A stretch of DNA of 40,830 nucleotides from Gammaproteobacteria bacterium (GTDB lineage Bacteria > Pseudomonadota > Gammaproteobacteria > SZUA-229): positions 1 to 40,830 of the forward strand of contig JAPHRO010000056.1 of NCBI GenBank assembly GCA_026195895.1, given 5' to 3'. Positions within the stretch are counted from its first letter, which is position 1, and each line of letters starts with the position of its first letter. This document shows positions 1 to 7,368 of this stretch, in pieces. The position numbers and the translations under genes were made by a program. The notes beneath the pieces are model-generated. The model was not told the DNA's origin. It worked only from the letters and a program-made list of their open reading frames with translations, and searched no databases.

Positions 1-2444
1 AGTTGTTTTTTGAACTCGCCCATCAGGTCACTGATCTGTTCAATTTCTGATTTTTGGGGTTTTTGTAATGCCTTTTTCTTATTCTGCAGGGTTATTTTCA
101 TTTGTTGTGTGGCACGATCTCTCGGGGCTATTTTTTCCAGATTTGTCAGGTCACGCTGAGCTCGGCTTACCTGGTTTGCAGCAATATGTTTATTAAACTG
201 TTTCTTATAAAAATTCTTTATTTTAGAAATACCGGACTTTGCTGCTTTGTTATTAGCATCAATGGCTAAAACCTGTCGATAGGTATCATAAGCGTTATCG
301 TCTTTCGGGCTGGTGTAATGTTTCTTTTTAAACTGCTGATCGGCTTTTGCCAGTAAAGTTTTGGTTTTAGATGCGGTGCCTGTTTGCGCAGCAATTTTTT
401 TACGTAACTGGGCCGCCTGTTTAGATTTGGGATTAACATGGTCAACCTGGTTCAGGAAACTGGCTGCCTGGTCATATTCTTTATTTCGTATCTGAGTTTC
501 GGCCTGGAATAGCAGGCGGGATTCGATGAGTTTAATGCCATTTTTAGCATCGCGATTGTTGGCATCAAGTTCTTTAATCTGCTGGAAGAAATAATGCGCA
601 TTGTCAGAAGAGGGCGAGGTGAACCGTTCTTCTTCGAGTGCCTGATTGGCCCGCATAAGAAATTCGTCAATTTGCCCTTTCTGTAACATTAAGCGGATTT
701 CATTATTCAGCGGATCATCGTCTCTGGCCGTTTCTGCTCGTAGTAGTGACTGGGAAGCAGCGGTGTAGTTCTGCTGGTTAATTTGTTGACGGGCGGTAAC
801 AATATATTGTTGATGAATGTCTTTTAAGGCCTGTAAAGCATCCTTCTGAGACTTATCGATTTTTAGAATTTCTTTGAAATAATAAATTGCATTGTCATTT
901 AACGGCGTAAATATATCGCCGGACACCTGTCTCTTGAGCGCGCGCGTGAGAAGTGATTGAATTTTGTCGGATGGGGCATCAGCTACAGGTTCAGGAGTTT
1001 TGGGCGCAGGGGGAGTTTTTACTATTCGTGTCGTTTCTTTAGCTACTGACTTCACTGTGGGTGTTGTTTCAGGAGCAGTCGGTGGTGTTGCGCTTACAGT
1101 TTCGGGCGTAGTGGGCTGTGTTGTGGTTACAGTTTCAGGTGTTTTGTCTGATTCCGGCCAGAAAAGGATGGCCGTAAAAATAGCGACAAGTGCAACACTG
1201 ACGCCAAGAACAGGTTTGCCATAGGATTTATTTGTTAAATTAGCGAAGGGGGCTGCAAGGGCCTGAAATACCGCTGCCAAATTACTGAGGGCTGTTGTAA
1301 ACAACTTCGATTTTGTGGTTCCTTCGGTCCGTGATGAGCCTGTTCTGGCGCTAGCGTCTTTATCTGCGCGTGTTTTTTGCCAGGTTTCTTCACGGTTCGT
1401 CCTGCGTCTGCCATAAGCATCAATCAGGCCCTGGGTGCCCCGTGACGGCCCGGTGGGCGCACCGGAGCCATCTTTACTGACGACGACCGTTTCGCTTTCA
1501 TCATCCACTTCTTCCTCAAGTACATAGTCGGGTAAAGGTGGCGCCTGTTCTTTTCCAAGAAGCATATCGGCCCAGCTAAGAATATGTTGCGGACGATCGT
1601 CTGCCTTGAACATGAGGGCATTGTCGATCGCCAGCAGGAAATTATCTTCAAAGCGGCCGGCTGCCACCACTGACAACGGTTTATAAGGATCAATGCCTTT
1701 GTCTAAAAATGTGCCACCCCGTTTCAGTGCATCGACCGGTTTTTCACCGGTTATGCCGACGTACATACTGGCACCCAGTGAGTAAATGTCAGTCCAGGGC
1801 CCCTGCTTGCCGCTGCCTTCGTTGTATTGCTCAAAGGGAGCATAGCCAAAGGTAACCAGGCTGGTCAGTGCCTTGGTCTGGTGTTCAATGGATTGGCGAG
1901 CGGAGCCAAAGTCCAGCAGGATGGGGGAGTCATTTTCACAGATATAGATATTGGCGGGCTTGATATCACGGTGGATATAGCCGGCGCTGTGAATCAGTGC
2001 CAGACCATCCATTATCGGGATAAAGGTATCGAGATACTTATCCTGGGTGAACGGGTCCCGCGTTTTGTAGACTGTGGAGAGGTCCTCTCCATCGGCGTAT
2101 TCCATCACCATATAGGCGGTGCCATTGTGCTCAAAAACACTCAGCACACGCACTATATTAGGATGATTGAATTTGGCCAGGGTGCGGGCTTCGGTAATAA
2201 ACCGGTCCAGGCCCCAGTTATACAGGCTTTGCTGGTTTTCTGATTTGGCCTGCACCGTATTTTCGTCAACTCGGGTGGCAAAGTCTTCGGGCAGATACTC
2301 TTTAATGGCGACCCGGGTATTGAGATTTTCATCATTAGCGAGATAGGTGATACCGAAGCCACCTTTACCTATAACTTTACCAATTTCAAACCAGTGAAGC
2401 TTATAGCCTTCTGGTAGAGCATTATGGTAGTTATGTGATGTCAC
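1..2444 (-). CDS. Membrane-anchored Ser/Thr protein kinase with C-terminal repeats (partial)
   Basis: A Hanks-type serine/threonine kinase; the 3' end lies beyond the left edge, so at least 814 codons are present. I read it by translating the minus strand. The glycine loop IGKGGFG lies near residue 20, the VAIK lysine near 47, the catalytic loop HRDIKPAN near 156-163, DFG near 178 and APFEQ in the activation segment, so the kinase should be active. After about residue 280 comes a linker, one membrane helix near 410-430, a Thr/Pro-rich stretch, and then a presumably periplasmic region. That region contains at least three units about 100 residues apart, each with the pattern F-T-x-P-x-x-D-N-A-x-x-x-F followed by I/L-D, centred near residues 513, 610 and 713. 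The GTG start at 2444 is chosen because AGGGA sits 7 bases upstream. The divergent FHA protein is a natural phosphothreonine-reading partner, but that pairing is inferred. Confidence 0.9.
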   Translation of the reverse strand, partial: MTSHNYHNALPEGYKLHWFEIGKVIGKGGFGITYLANDENLNTRVAIKEYLPEDFATRVDENTVQAKSENQQSLYNWGLDRFITEARTLAKFNHPNIVRVLSVFEHNGTAYMVMEYADGEDLSTVYKTRDPFTQDKYLDTFIPIMDGLALIHSAGYIHRDIKPANIYICENDSPILLDFGSARQSIEHQTKALTSLVTFGYAPFEQYNEGSGKQGPWTDIYSLGASMYVGITGEKPVDALKRGGTFLDKGIDPYKPLSVVAAGRFEDNFLLAIDNALMFKADDRPQHILSWADMLLGKEQAPPLPDYVLEEEVDDESETVVVSKDGSGAPTGPSRGTQGLIDAYGRRRTNREETWQKTRADKDASARTGSSRTEGTTKSKLFTTALSNLAAVFQALAAPFANLTNKSYGKPVLGVSVALVAIFTAILFWPESDKTPETVTTTQPTTPETVSATPPTAPETTPTVKSVAKETTRIVKTPPAPKTPEPVADAPSDKIQSLLTRALKRQVSGDIFTPLNDNAIYYFKEILKIDKSQKDALQALKDIHQQYIVTARQQINQQNYTAASQSLLRAETARDDDPLNNEIRLMLQKGQIDEFLMRANQALEEERFTSPSSDNAHYFFQQIKELDANNRDAKNGIKLIESRLLFQAETQIRNKEYDQAASFLNQVDHVNPKSKQAAQLRKKIAAQTGTASKTKTLLAKADQQFKKKHYTSPKDDNAYDTYRQVLAIDANNKAAKSGISKIKNFYKKQFNKHIAANQVSRAQRDLTNLEKIAPRDRATQQMKITLQNKKKALQKPQKSEIEQISDLMGEFKKQ

Positions 2445-2953
2445 TAATAAATCCCTGCGCCATGTTATATTTTCTCGAGAGCCTGTAGGTATCCAGTTTT
2501 TAACTGAATGCTTGTCTCGATTAATTCATTATTTGTTCTCAGCTGATTATTTTGAGCAAATTTCACTTTCTATAGTTAACAGCCATGCCCCACTAATTAT
2601 GATAATAACGTAAATTGACGTATATCGGATAGCCGCTACTGGAAAAATAGAATAAATTGCCGGTATCAGGCTACCGATATCAGGCTGCGAGTGGGTTATG
2701 CAGGCTTACGATGTTGCGTCGACCGGTTGATCCGCACCGCACAGAAGACCAATGGATCTTGCGCTGGCTGTCGTATCATAACCGACTTACTACAGTTATG
2801 CGCTTTAGAGAAAATGTTGAATTGAGAGATGGTTCTAGTATTTCGGAAGCGTTGACAAATTAAATTGTGCTACTTTTATTAAATTATAATTATTTCAGGT
2901 GTTAAGCCCTCGAAATCAAGTGCATGCGTTTATTTGTCTGTTAGGAGCGGGTT
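2445..2953. other. Divergent intergenic region between kinase and FHA genes
   Basis: About 510 bases without a convincing gene. A short plus-strand open frame here has no recognisable product and no good ribosome binding site. A near-direct repeat of TATCAGGCT occurs around 2660-2695. The region should hold the divergent promoters of the kinase and FHA genes. Confidence 0.5.
2852..2890 (+). promoter_or_regulatory. Candidate promoter for the FHA gene
   Basis: TTGACA at 2852-2857 matches a sigma-70 -35 box exactly. A TTTATT follows after 17 bases, and a perfect TATAAT lies a little further on at 2885-2890. The spacing favours the weaker first -10, so the start site is uncertain. Confidence 0.4.
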
Positions 2954-3307
2954 TTGATAAAACTAAAACATATATTAAATGGTGTCGTTGTTTCTGAAAT
3001 TAATCTGGCGGAAGGCGATTTTACGATTGGTCGTAATCACGGCAACAGTTTGCAGCTCGAAGACGGAGTCGTTAGTGGTGAGCATGCCGTTATCAGGCTT
3101 GAGCCCAGTCCTTATTTAACTAACGCATTCGATGTCACTATCCGGGATCTTGATAGCACCAATGGCATTTATGTGAATAACTTGCTGGTAAAGGATCAGC
3201 GACTCAAACACGGCGACTCGATTAAAATTGGTACCCATGAATTCAAGGTCTTTGATGATCAGTCAAAGTCCGGTACTCAAACAGAGTTTTATGTTCCCGA
3301 TGACTGA
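2954..3307 (+). CDS. FHA-domain protein
   Basis: A 117-residue protein consisting almost entirely of one forkhead-associated domain, a phosphothreonine-peptide binding module. The usual landmarks are in order: IGR followed by N near residue 25, the SGEH motif near residue 41, and LDSTNGIYVN with the conserved Asn-Gly near residue 70, then a final beta strand. There is no signal peptide or membrane helix, so it should be cytoplasmic. The start is a TTG at 2954 with AGGAG about six bases upstream; no ATG fits as well. It is transcribed divergently from the Ser/Thr kinase and upstream of a ParA-type ATPase. FHA proteins commonly bind autophosphorylated kinases, so it may be the reader for the neighbouring kinase; the binding partner is inferred. 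Confidence 0.88.
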   Translation: MIKLKHILNGVVVSEINLAEGDFTIGRNHGNSLQLEDGVVSGEHAVIRLEPSPYLTNAFDVTIRDLDSTNGIYVNNLLVKDQRLKHGDSIKIGTHEFKVFDDQSKSGTQTEFYVPDD

Positions 3308-3411
3308 ATTGCGCGATGCTTATGAATAATATTTAATTTCAACAGATCATCAGAATCGGCCGGGATAGCGAAAATAGCTGCTATCAATTCATTAAATATC
3401 AATCACTTATA

Positions 3412-3441
3412 TTCAATAAAAGACAAATAGTGTGCTAGTAT
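3412..3441 (+). promoter_or_regulatory. Candidate promoter for the ParA gene
   Basis: TTCAAT at 3412-3417 and TAGTAT at 3436-3441 are separated by 18 bases and lie about 100 bases ahead of the leader ORF and ParA gene. This is a plausible but imperfect sigma-70 promoter. Confidence 0.35.
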
Positions 3442-3538
3442 CGAGTGCAACAGGGTGCTGGAAGCACAACAGGACAGTAATAGCAGGGAGGAAATAACAA
3501 TATTAAATGATAAAAAACTCACATAGGATGTAACCAGT

Positions 3539-3580
3539 ATGAGCTTTATTTATCCCGTATTTAAAGCAAAAGCCCTATGA
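3539..3580 (+). CDS. 13-codon leader ORF overlapping the ParA start
   Basis: A short frame encoding MSFIYPVFKAKAL ends in TGA at 3578-3580, which overlaps the ParA ATG at 3577-3579 (ATGA arrangement). AGGATG at 3525-3530 is a usable ribosome binding site for it, whereas the ParA ATG itself has no Shine-Dalgarno sequence just upstream. This suggests translational coupling. There is no direct evidence that the peptide itself has a function. Confidence 0.4.
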   Translation: MSFIYPVFKAKAL

Positions 3581-4311
3581 TTCGCATTGTCGTAATTAAC
3601 GCCAAAGGCGGCTGCGGTAAAAGCACTATCTCCACCAATTTAGCAAGTTTCTATGCTTCTAAAGGTTTTCAGACCTCGTTGTACGATTATGATCAGCAGG
3701 GCTCCAGCATGCGCTGGCTGGACGCGCGACCGGAATCGGTGGCACCCATTCATGGCGTAACCGCGCATCGCACAGCGGCCAAAGGTGTCACCATGAGCTG
3801 GCACATGCGTATTCCTCCCGAAACTAGCCGGTTAATTGTTGATACACCCCCTGGTTTAAAAGGCCCTGATCTGGCGCAACAGTTGAAAGGTGCGGACTAT
3901 ATTCTGATTCCCGTATTGCCGGCCTGGCTGGATATTTGCGCCACCGGTGAATTCCTGCGTGAACTGATTGTGAAATTGAAAGTACAGCGTGGTAAAGCCC
4001 GCATCGCTATCGTTACCAATAAGGTGCGTAAGAACACCACGGCGTTTAAAGAGCTGGAAACTTTTTTGAATAAACTGAATATTCCCGTGCTGGCACAATT
4101 GCGGGATACCCAGAATTATAATCGTTTCATGAAAGCCGGGCTGGGGATACATGAGCTGGAACATAAATCGACAGTGCTAGATCGTAAACAGTGGCAGGCA
4201 ATTTTTAACTGGATAGAGATCAGTGCCAAGAATAAAAGTATTCTGGGCAGCAGCAATGAGCCGCTCGTTACACCCGCTCGCGAGGCGGAAAAACTTCGCG
4301 TTGTATCCTGA
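3577..4311 (+). CDS. ParA/MinD-family ATPase
   Basis: A 244-residue P-loop ATPase of the ParA family. The deviant Walker A box KGGCGKST is at residues 10-17. An aspartate-rich strand (DYDQQGSS) follows near residue 38, and the Walker B-like VDTPPG lies near residue 88. The protein is close to the length of short ParA proteins that lack an N-terminal DNA-binding domain. Such ATPases position plasmids, chromosomes or protein clusters using ATP-dependent dimerisation and non-specific DNA binding. No ParB gene or parS-like repeat is visible nearby, so it is an orphan and its cargo is unknown. Its start overlaps a 13-codon leader ORF and lacks its own obvious ribosome binding site. It converges with the broken gene that follows, with only 17 bases between their ends. 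Confidence 0.85.
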   Translation: MIRIVVINAKGGCGKSTISTNLASFYASKGFQTSLYDYDQQGSSMRWLDARPESVAPIHGVTAHRTAAKGVTMSWHMRIPPETSRLIVDTPPGLKGPDLAQQLKGADYILIPVLPAWLDICATGEFLRELIVKLKVQRGKARIAIVTNKVRKNTTAFKELETFLNKLNIPVLAQLRDTQNYNRFMKAGLGIHELEHKSTVLDRKQWQAIFNWIEISAKNKSILGSSNEPLVTPAREAEKLRVVS

Positions 4312-4328
4312 TGGTGTCGCGGTTTTTC

Positions 4329-4930
4329 TTAAGCGGTTACATGCTCGCCAAACAGGGGTAAACCGGTTTCAGCAATCTGTCGACGCAAGGCTTCATTAAT
4401 TAAAAAAACCGGTACCGAGAGATTAATTGTTTTGCAATGCCGATGTAAAACCGCCATGGCTTCTTCACGACTATGGTACTTATCCCGAGTTTCAAATTTG
4501 CCATGGCCATCAGATACCCGCCATTTGTTTTTTGATTTCACCAGATTCAGCCAGGGGTTGCGGGTTTCAATTGTGCTTTGTTCAACAGCGCAGTGAAAAG
4601 TTTTACCCAGGCGATTTAGTGATTTGGGAATTTCCACATCATAGCGGCGCCTGATCGCCTGCAACTGTCGAGTGTATCGGGTTTAACTGTATCGCTCCAG
4701 TCTCTCGCCCGCTGAATATCAGCCAGCGTATATCCATAGAAGGCATAATCGTATTCTGTCCAGCCATGGCGGGGATTTCCGTCTTTATCACAGAAGCGGT
4801 AAATTATGTCGGCCAGTGCGTACAAGGCCCGGTGCTCCGTATCAGGTGCCGGGCCATGGCGCTGCAAGGCATGATATTTGGCGCGATTCGTTGCAATATC
4901 AACATATCGACCGCTGGTTAATAACAGCAT
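4329..4930 (-). pseudogene. Frame-broken hypothetical gene
   Basis: Two minus-strand frames look like halves of one protein of about 195 residues. The upstream part (start ATG 4930, ribosome binding site AGGGA) runs to a stop at 4616 and is protein-like up to DWSDTVK. The other frame opens just after a TAA near 4680 and reads TRYTRQLQAIRRRYDVEIP before continuing to 4329. A one-base change near 4680-4690 would join them. The junction GTTAAACCC is not a canonical -1 slippery heptamer in the reading frame used, so a mutation or sequencing error is more likely than programmed shifting. I recognise no domain. Alternatively these are two overlapping genes, the second beginning at the TTG at 4664. 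Confidence 0.5.
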
Positions 4931-5147
4931 GAAAATCCCTGGGGGAAACTGGTTTATTAATGGTGCTCTTGTACCTGACCAATATTGTCAGGAATTAAAA
5001 TGGATACAACCCCGTATTGTGTATGGTAGTTTGGTGGCAAATAGCTTTACATGGCACTTAATACTGGCCTGGTTGAATTTCTATTAAGCACAGCAGACTA
5101 ACTGGACAGTTGTTGCTGATTAATCTGGAAATGGGCAGGAAAATATC

Positions 5148-5738
5148 ATGATGAGAAAATGTTTTTTATACGTGCTGGCCGGCATGTCGTTCTATGCATT
5201 TAATGCCGTAGCTGATAAAGCCACGCTTGCCGGTGGCTGTTTCTGGTGTATGGAATCTGATTTTGAAAAGCTGGAAGGTGTCACCGATGTGATCTCGGGG
5301 TTTACTGGCGGCACCCTGAAAAATCCTACTTACCAGGGTAATCATGCCGGGCATTATGAGGCGGTTGAAATCACCTATGATCCTGAAAAAATCAGTTACC
5401 GGGAATTGCTGGAATATTACTGGCTAAACATCGATCCATTTGATGCCAGAGGTCAGTTCTGCGACAAAGGCCCGAGTTATTTAAGCGCAATATTTGTGGC
5501 CAATGAAAATGAAAAGAAAATTGCAGAAGAAACAAAAAGAAAAGTAGTCGAACAGTTTCCTGATAAAAAAGTCGTCACGCCTGTTTTAATGGCATCGACA
5601 TTTTATCCGATTAAAGGTGAGGAAAGTTATCACCAGGATTATTATAAAACTAATCCAGTTCGCTATAAGTTTTATCGCTGGAACTGTGGTCGCGATCAAC
5701 GCCTGAAAGATATCTGGGGCGACAAAGCGACGCATTAA
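5148..5738 (+). CDS. msrA: Exported peptide methionine sulfoxide reductase MsrA
   Basis: Reduces methionine-S-sulfoxide in proteins back to methionine (EC 1.8.4.11). The catalytic GCFWCME motif lies near residues 30-36. Further family landmarks include the Gly-His-Tyr-Glu segment near residue 67 and YHQDYY near residue 163. A hydrophobic N-terminus ending in VADK precedes the domain and looks like a Sec signal peptide, so this copy probably protects periplasmic proteins; many MsrA proteins are cytoplasmic. The C-terminus carries a further cysteine (WNCGRD) that could resolve the disulfide. The ATG at 5148 has CAGGAAA just upstream. The gene is followed after about 28 bases by another exported protein in the same direction, so the two are probably cotranscribed. 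Confidence 0.93.
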   Translation: MMRKCFLYVLAGMSFYAFNAVADKATLAGGCFWCMESDFEKLEGVTDVISGFTGGTLKNPTYQGNHAGHYEAVEITYDPEKISYRELLEYYWLNIDPFDARGQFCDKGPSYLSAIFVANENEKKIAEETKRKVVEQFPDKKVVTPVLMASTFYPIKGEESYHQDYYKTNPVRYKFYRWNCGRDQRLKDIWGDKATH

Positions 5739-5766
5739 ATATGGTTCAACAATGGAGGTAAAAATC

Positions 5767-6744
5767 ATGCAGGAAAAAATAGTATCGACCGGATTAGTTG
5801 TTGCGTTGCTGTCGTTTTATGCCATCAGTGCCGGTGCCGCTGCTGTGGTAAAGATAACACCTCTCGGCGGTCAGGATGGGGAATTCTGCAAGCTGGATCG
5901 GGCGCTGATTTTTGAAGACCCCAATGGTACTCGATTGCTATACGATGCGGGCCATACGGTAGCCGGTGCTGGCGATCCGCGCCTGGGCAGGATTGATGTG
6001 GTTCTGGTGAGTCATGTGCATGGAGATCACATTGGTAATCGTCACACCAAAGCCGTCAATGCCGGTTCCTGTGCCCAACCGGATTCATCAATCGATGCCA
6101 CACCCAATTCCAGCAGTGTCAATATTGCGCTTGCCAGCAAAGCTAAAATTGTAACTGGCAGTGAAATGCCTCGTTTTTTTGCCGGTAAGCTGAAGGCGGC
6201 CGGTGGTGATCCCAAAAACTCAATGCTGGTACGTTTTGGTGCCATGCAAACCATCGATGGTGTCGGTATTACCACGGTGCCTGCCGTACATAGTAACGGA
6301 TTAGCGCCGGAATTTATTGGTGGTAGCCTGGGTGAATCGATGCAGGCGGCGGGTATTACTGCCTACGTTGGTCCGCCGACAGGTTATATTTTAAAATTCA
6401 CCAACGGGCTGGTAGTTTATCTGTCTGGTGATACCGGCATTACGGCAGAACAGGATGTGGTAGTCCGTGGTTACTATGACGCCAAACTGGTTGTGATGAA
6501 TATTGGAGATACTTTTACGACCGGCCCAACCGAAGCGGCCTATGTCGTCAACGAACTGATTAAACCTGCTGCGGTTATTCCATCCCATGCCAATGAACAG
6601 GCCACCCGTGATGGCAAAGTGCTTAAAGGTACGCGTACTGCAACGTTTATCAACGCCAGTCGAGTCCCGGTTCATCTGCCACTGAGTGGTAAAACCATGT
6701 CATTCGACAGTATGGGCAAGTGTGTTGCAGGATGTAAAATATAA
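5767..6744 (+). CDS. Exported metallo-beta-lactamase-fold hydrolase
   Basis: A 325-residue protein with the metallo-beta-lactamase fold. The metal-binding HVHGDH signature lies near residue 80, with further candidate ligands in LSGDTG (near 220) and IPSHANEQ (near 275). The first 25 or so residues form a hydrophobic signal peptide ending at SAGAAA, which places it in the periplasm. The substrate cannot be read from sequence; the fold includes lactonases, phosphodiesterases and arylsulfatase-like enzymes. I start it at the ATG at 5767, because GGAGG lies 8 bases upstream; an earlier ATG at 5752 overlaps that ribosome binding site. It sits between msrA and a lipoprotein gene in an apparent three-gene cluster. 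Confidence 0.85.
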   Translation: MQEKIVSTGLVVALLSFYAISAGAAAVVKITPLGGQDGEFCKLDRALIFEDPNGTRLLYDAGHTVAGAGDPRLGRIDVVLVSHVHGDHIGNRHTKAVNAGSCAQPDSSIDATPNSSSVNIALASKAKIVTGSEMPRFFAGKLKAAGGDPKNSMLVRFGAMQTIDGVGITTVPAVHSNGLAPEFIGGSLGESMQAAGITAYVGPPTGYILKFTNGLVVYLSGDTGITAEQDVVVRGYYDAKLVVMNIGDTFTTGPTEAAYVVNELIKPAAVIPSHANEQATRDGKVLKGTRTATFINASRVPVHLPLSGKTMSFDSMGKCVAGCKI

Positions 6745-6822
6745 ATGTCAGCAAACGAGTATTGTTTTCTCAATGAGATACATAAAATACTCTGGCTTTA
6801 TGAAACAGGAAGGAATAACAGA

Positions 6823-7368
6823 ATGAAAATAATATTTGCATTTATAGTTTCATTATCGCTCTATGCCTGTTCTTCCGATTATGTGCCGAGCGAAAAAATG
6901 CTCACTTTGAAACAGGATATGACGGAACAGCAGGCGCAAAAATACCTGCAGCAAAGAATCTGGGATAGCAAAGACTTAAAAGGCATTTGCGGTTCCCGGG
7001 GTTTCTGGTATGACCAGAATTCAGACATGACCGTATATAAAGACGGTATCTCCCTGCTGGCGCATCGGCGCGGCAAGGTGCTGGAAAAACACCCGCAACA
7101 AATGGGTGAAGTGGTCGTATTTGAACGGGAATATTATCAATATGATTTTCTGTTTGAGCAGGTTACCAGCATTGATGTCTACGATGACCACCTGCGCTTA
7201 CCCACTTTTCCCGAGTGCAATAAAAAGACCGCTGATAAATATTTTATTGTTGATCTGTATGGTGACGAGTTAAACAATCTAAAATTTGTTGTGTTTGAAG
7301 AGGACTTCGATAAAACCATGGCAGCGGTTTCAATCGTGTTGTCGAGCAAACCTATTGTTTTGAAGTAA
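6823..7368 (+). CDS. Small hypothetical lipoprotein
   Basis: A 181-residue protein with a lipoprotein signal: MKIIFAFIVSLSLYAC, with the lipobox cysteine at residue 16 followed by Ser-Ser. The mature part has no domain I recognise. The start at 6823 is preferred because AGGAAGGAA lies just upstream and the signal peptide begins there; a longer open frame reaching back to 6745 would bury the signal. It follows the metallo-beta-lactamase-fold gene in the same direction and its last 17 bases overlap the convergent GGDEF-EAL gene. The +2 residue after the cysteine is Ser, not Asp, which would favour outer-membrane sorting. Confidence 0.75.
   Translation: MKIIFAFIVSLSLYACSSDYVPSEKMLTLKQDMTEQQAQKYLQQRIWDSKDLKGICGSRGFWYDQNSDMTVYKDGISLLAHRRGKVLEKHPQQMGEVVVFEREYYQYDFLFEQVTSIDVYDDHLRLPTFPECNKKTADKYFIVDLYGDELNNLKFVVFEEDFDKTMAAVSIVLSSKPIVLK

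Noticed and set aside
2657-2863. Plus-strand open frame of 68 codons ahead of the FHA gene
   Set aside because: No ribosome binding site, no recognisable product, and it occupies the promoter region of the divergent pair.
1-4311. Type VI secretion locus
   Set aside because: Kinase and FHA proteins are associated with such loci, but no sheath, Hcp, VgrG, ClpV or membrane-complex gene is present.
3577-4311. Plasmid or chromosome partition locus
   Set aside because: No ParB-type gene or repeated parS-like palindromes accompany the ParA-type gene.
4600-4700. Programmed -1 frameshift in the split hypothetical gene
   Set aside because: GTTAAAC looks slippery but is in the wrong phase relative to the upstream frame, and no stimulatory hairpin is obvious. 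Mutation or sequence error is simpler.
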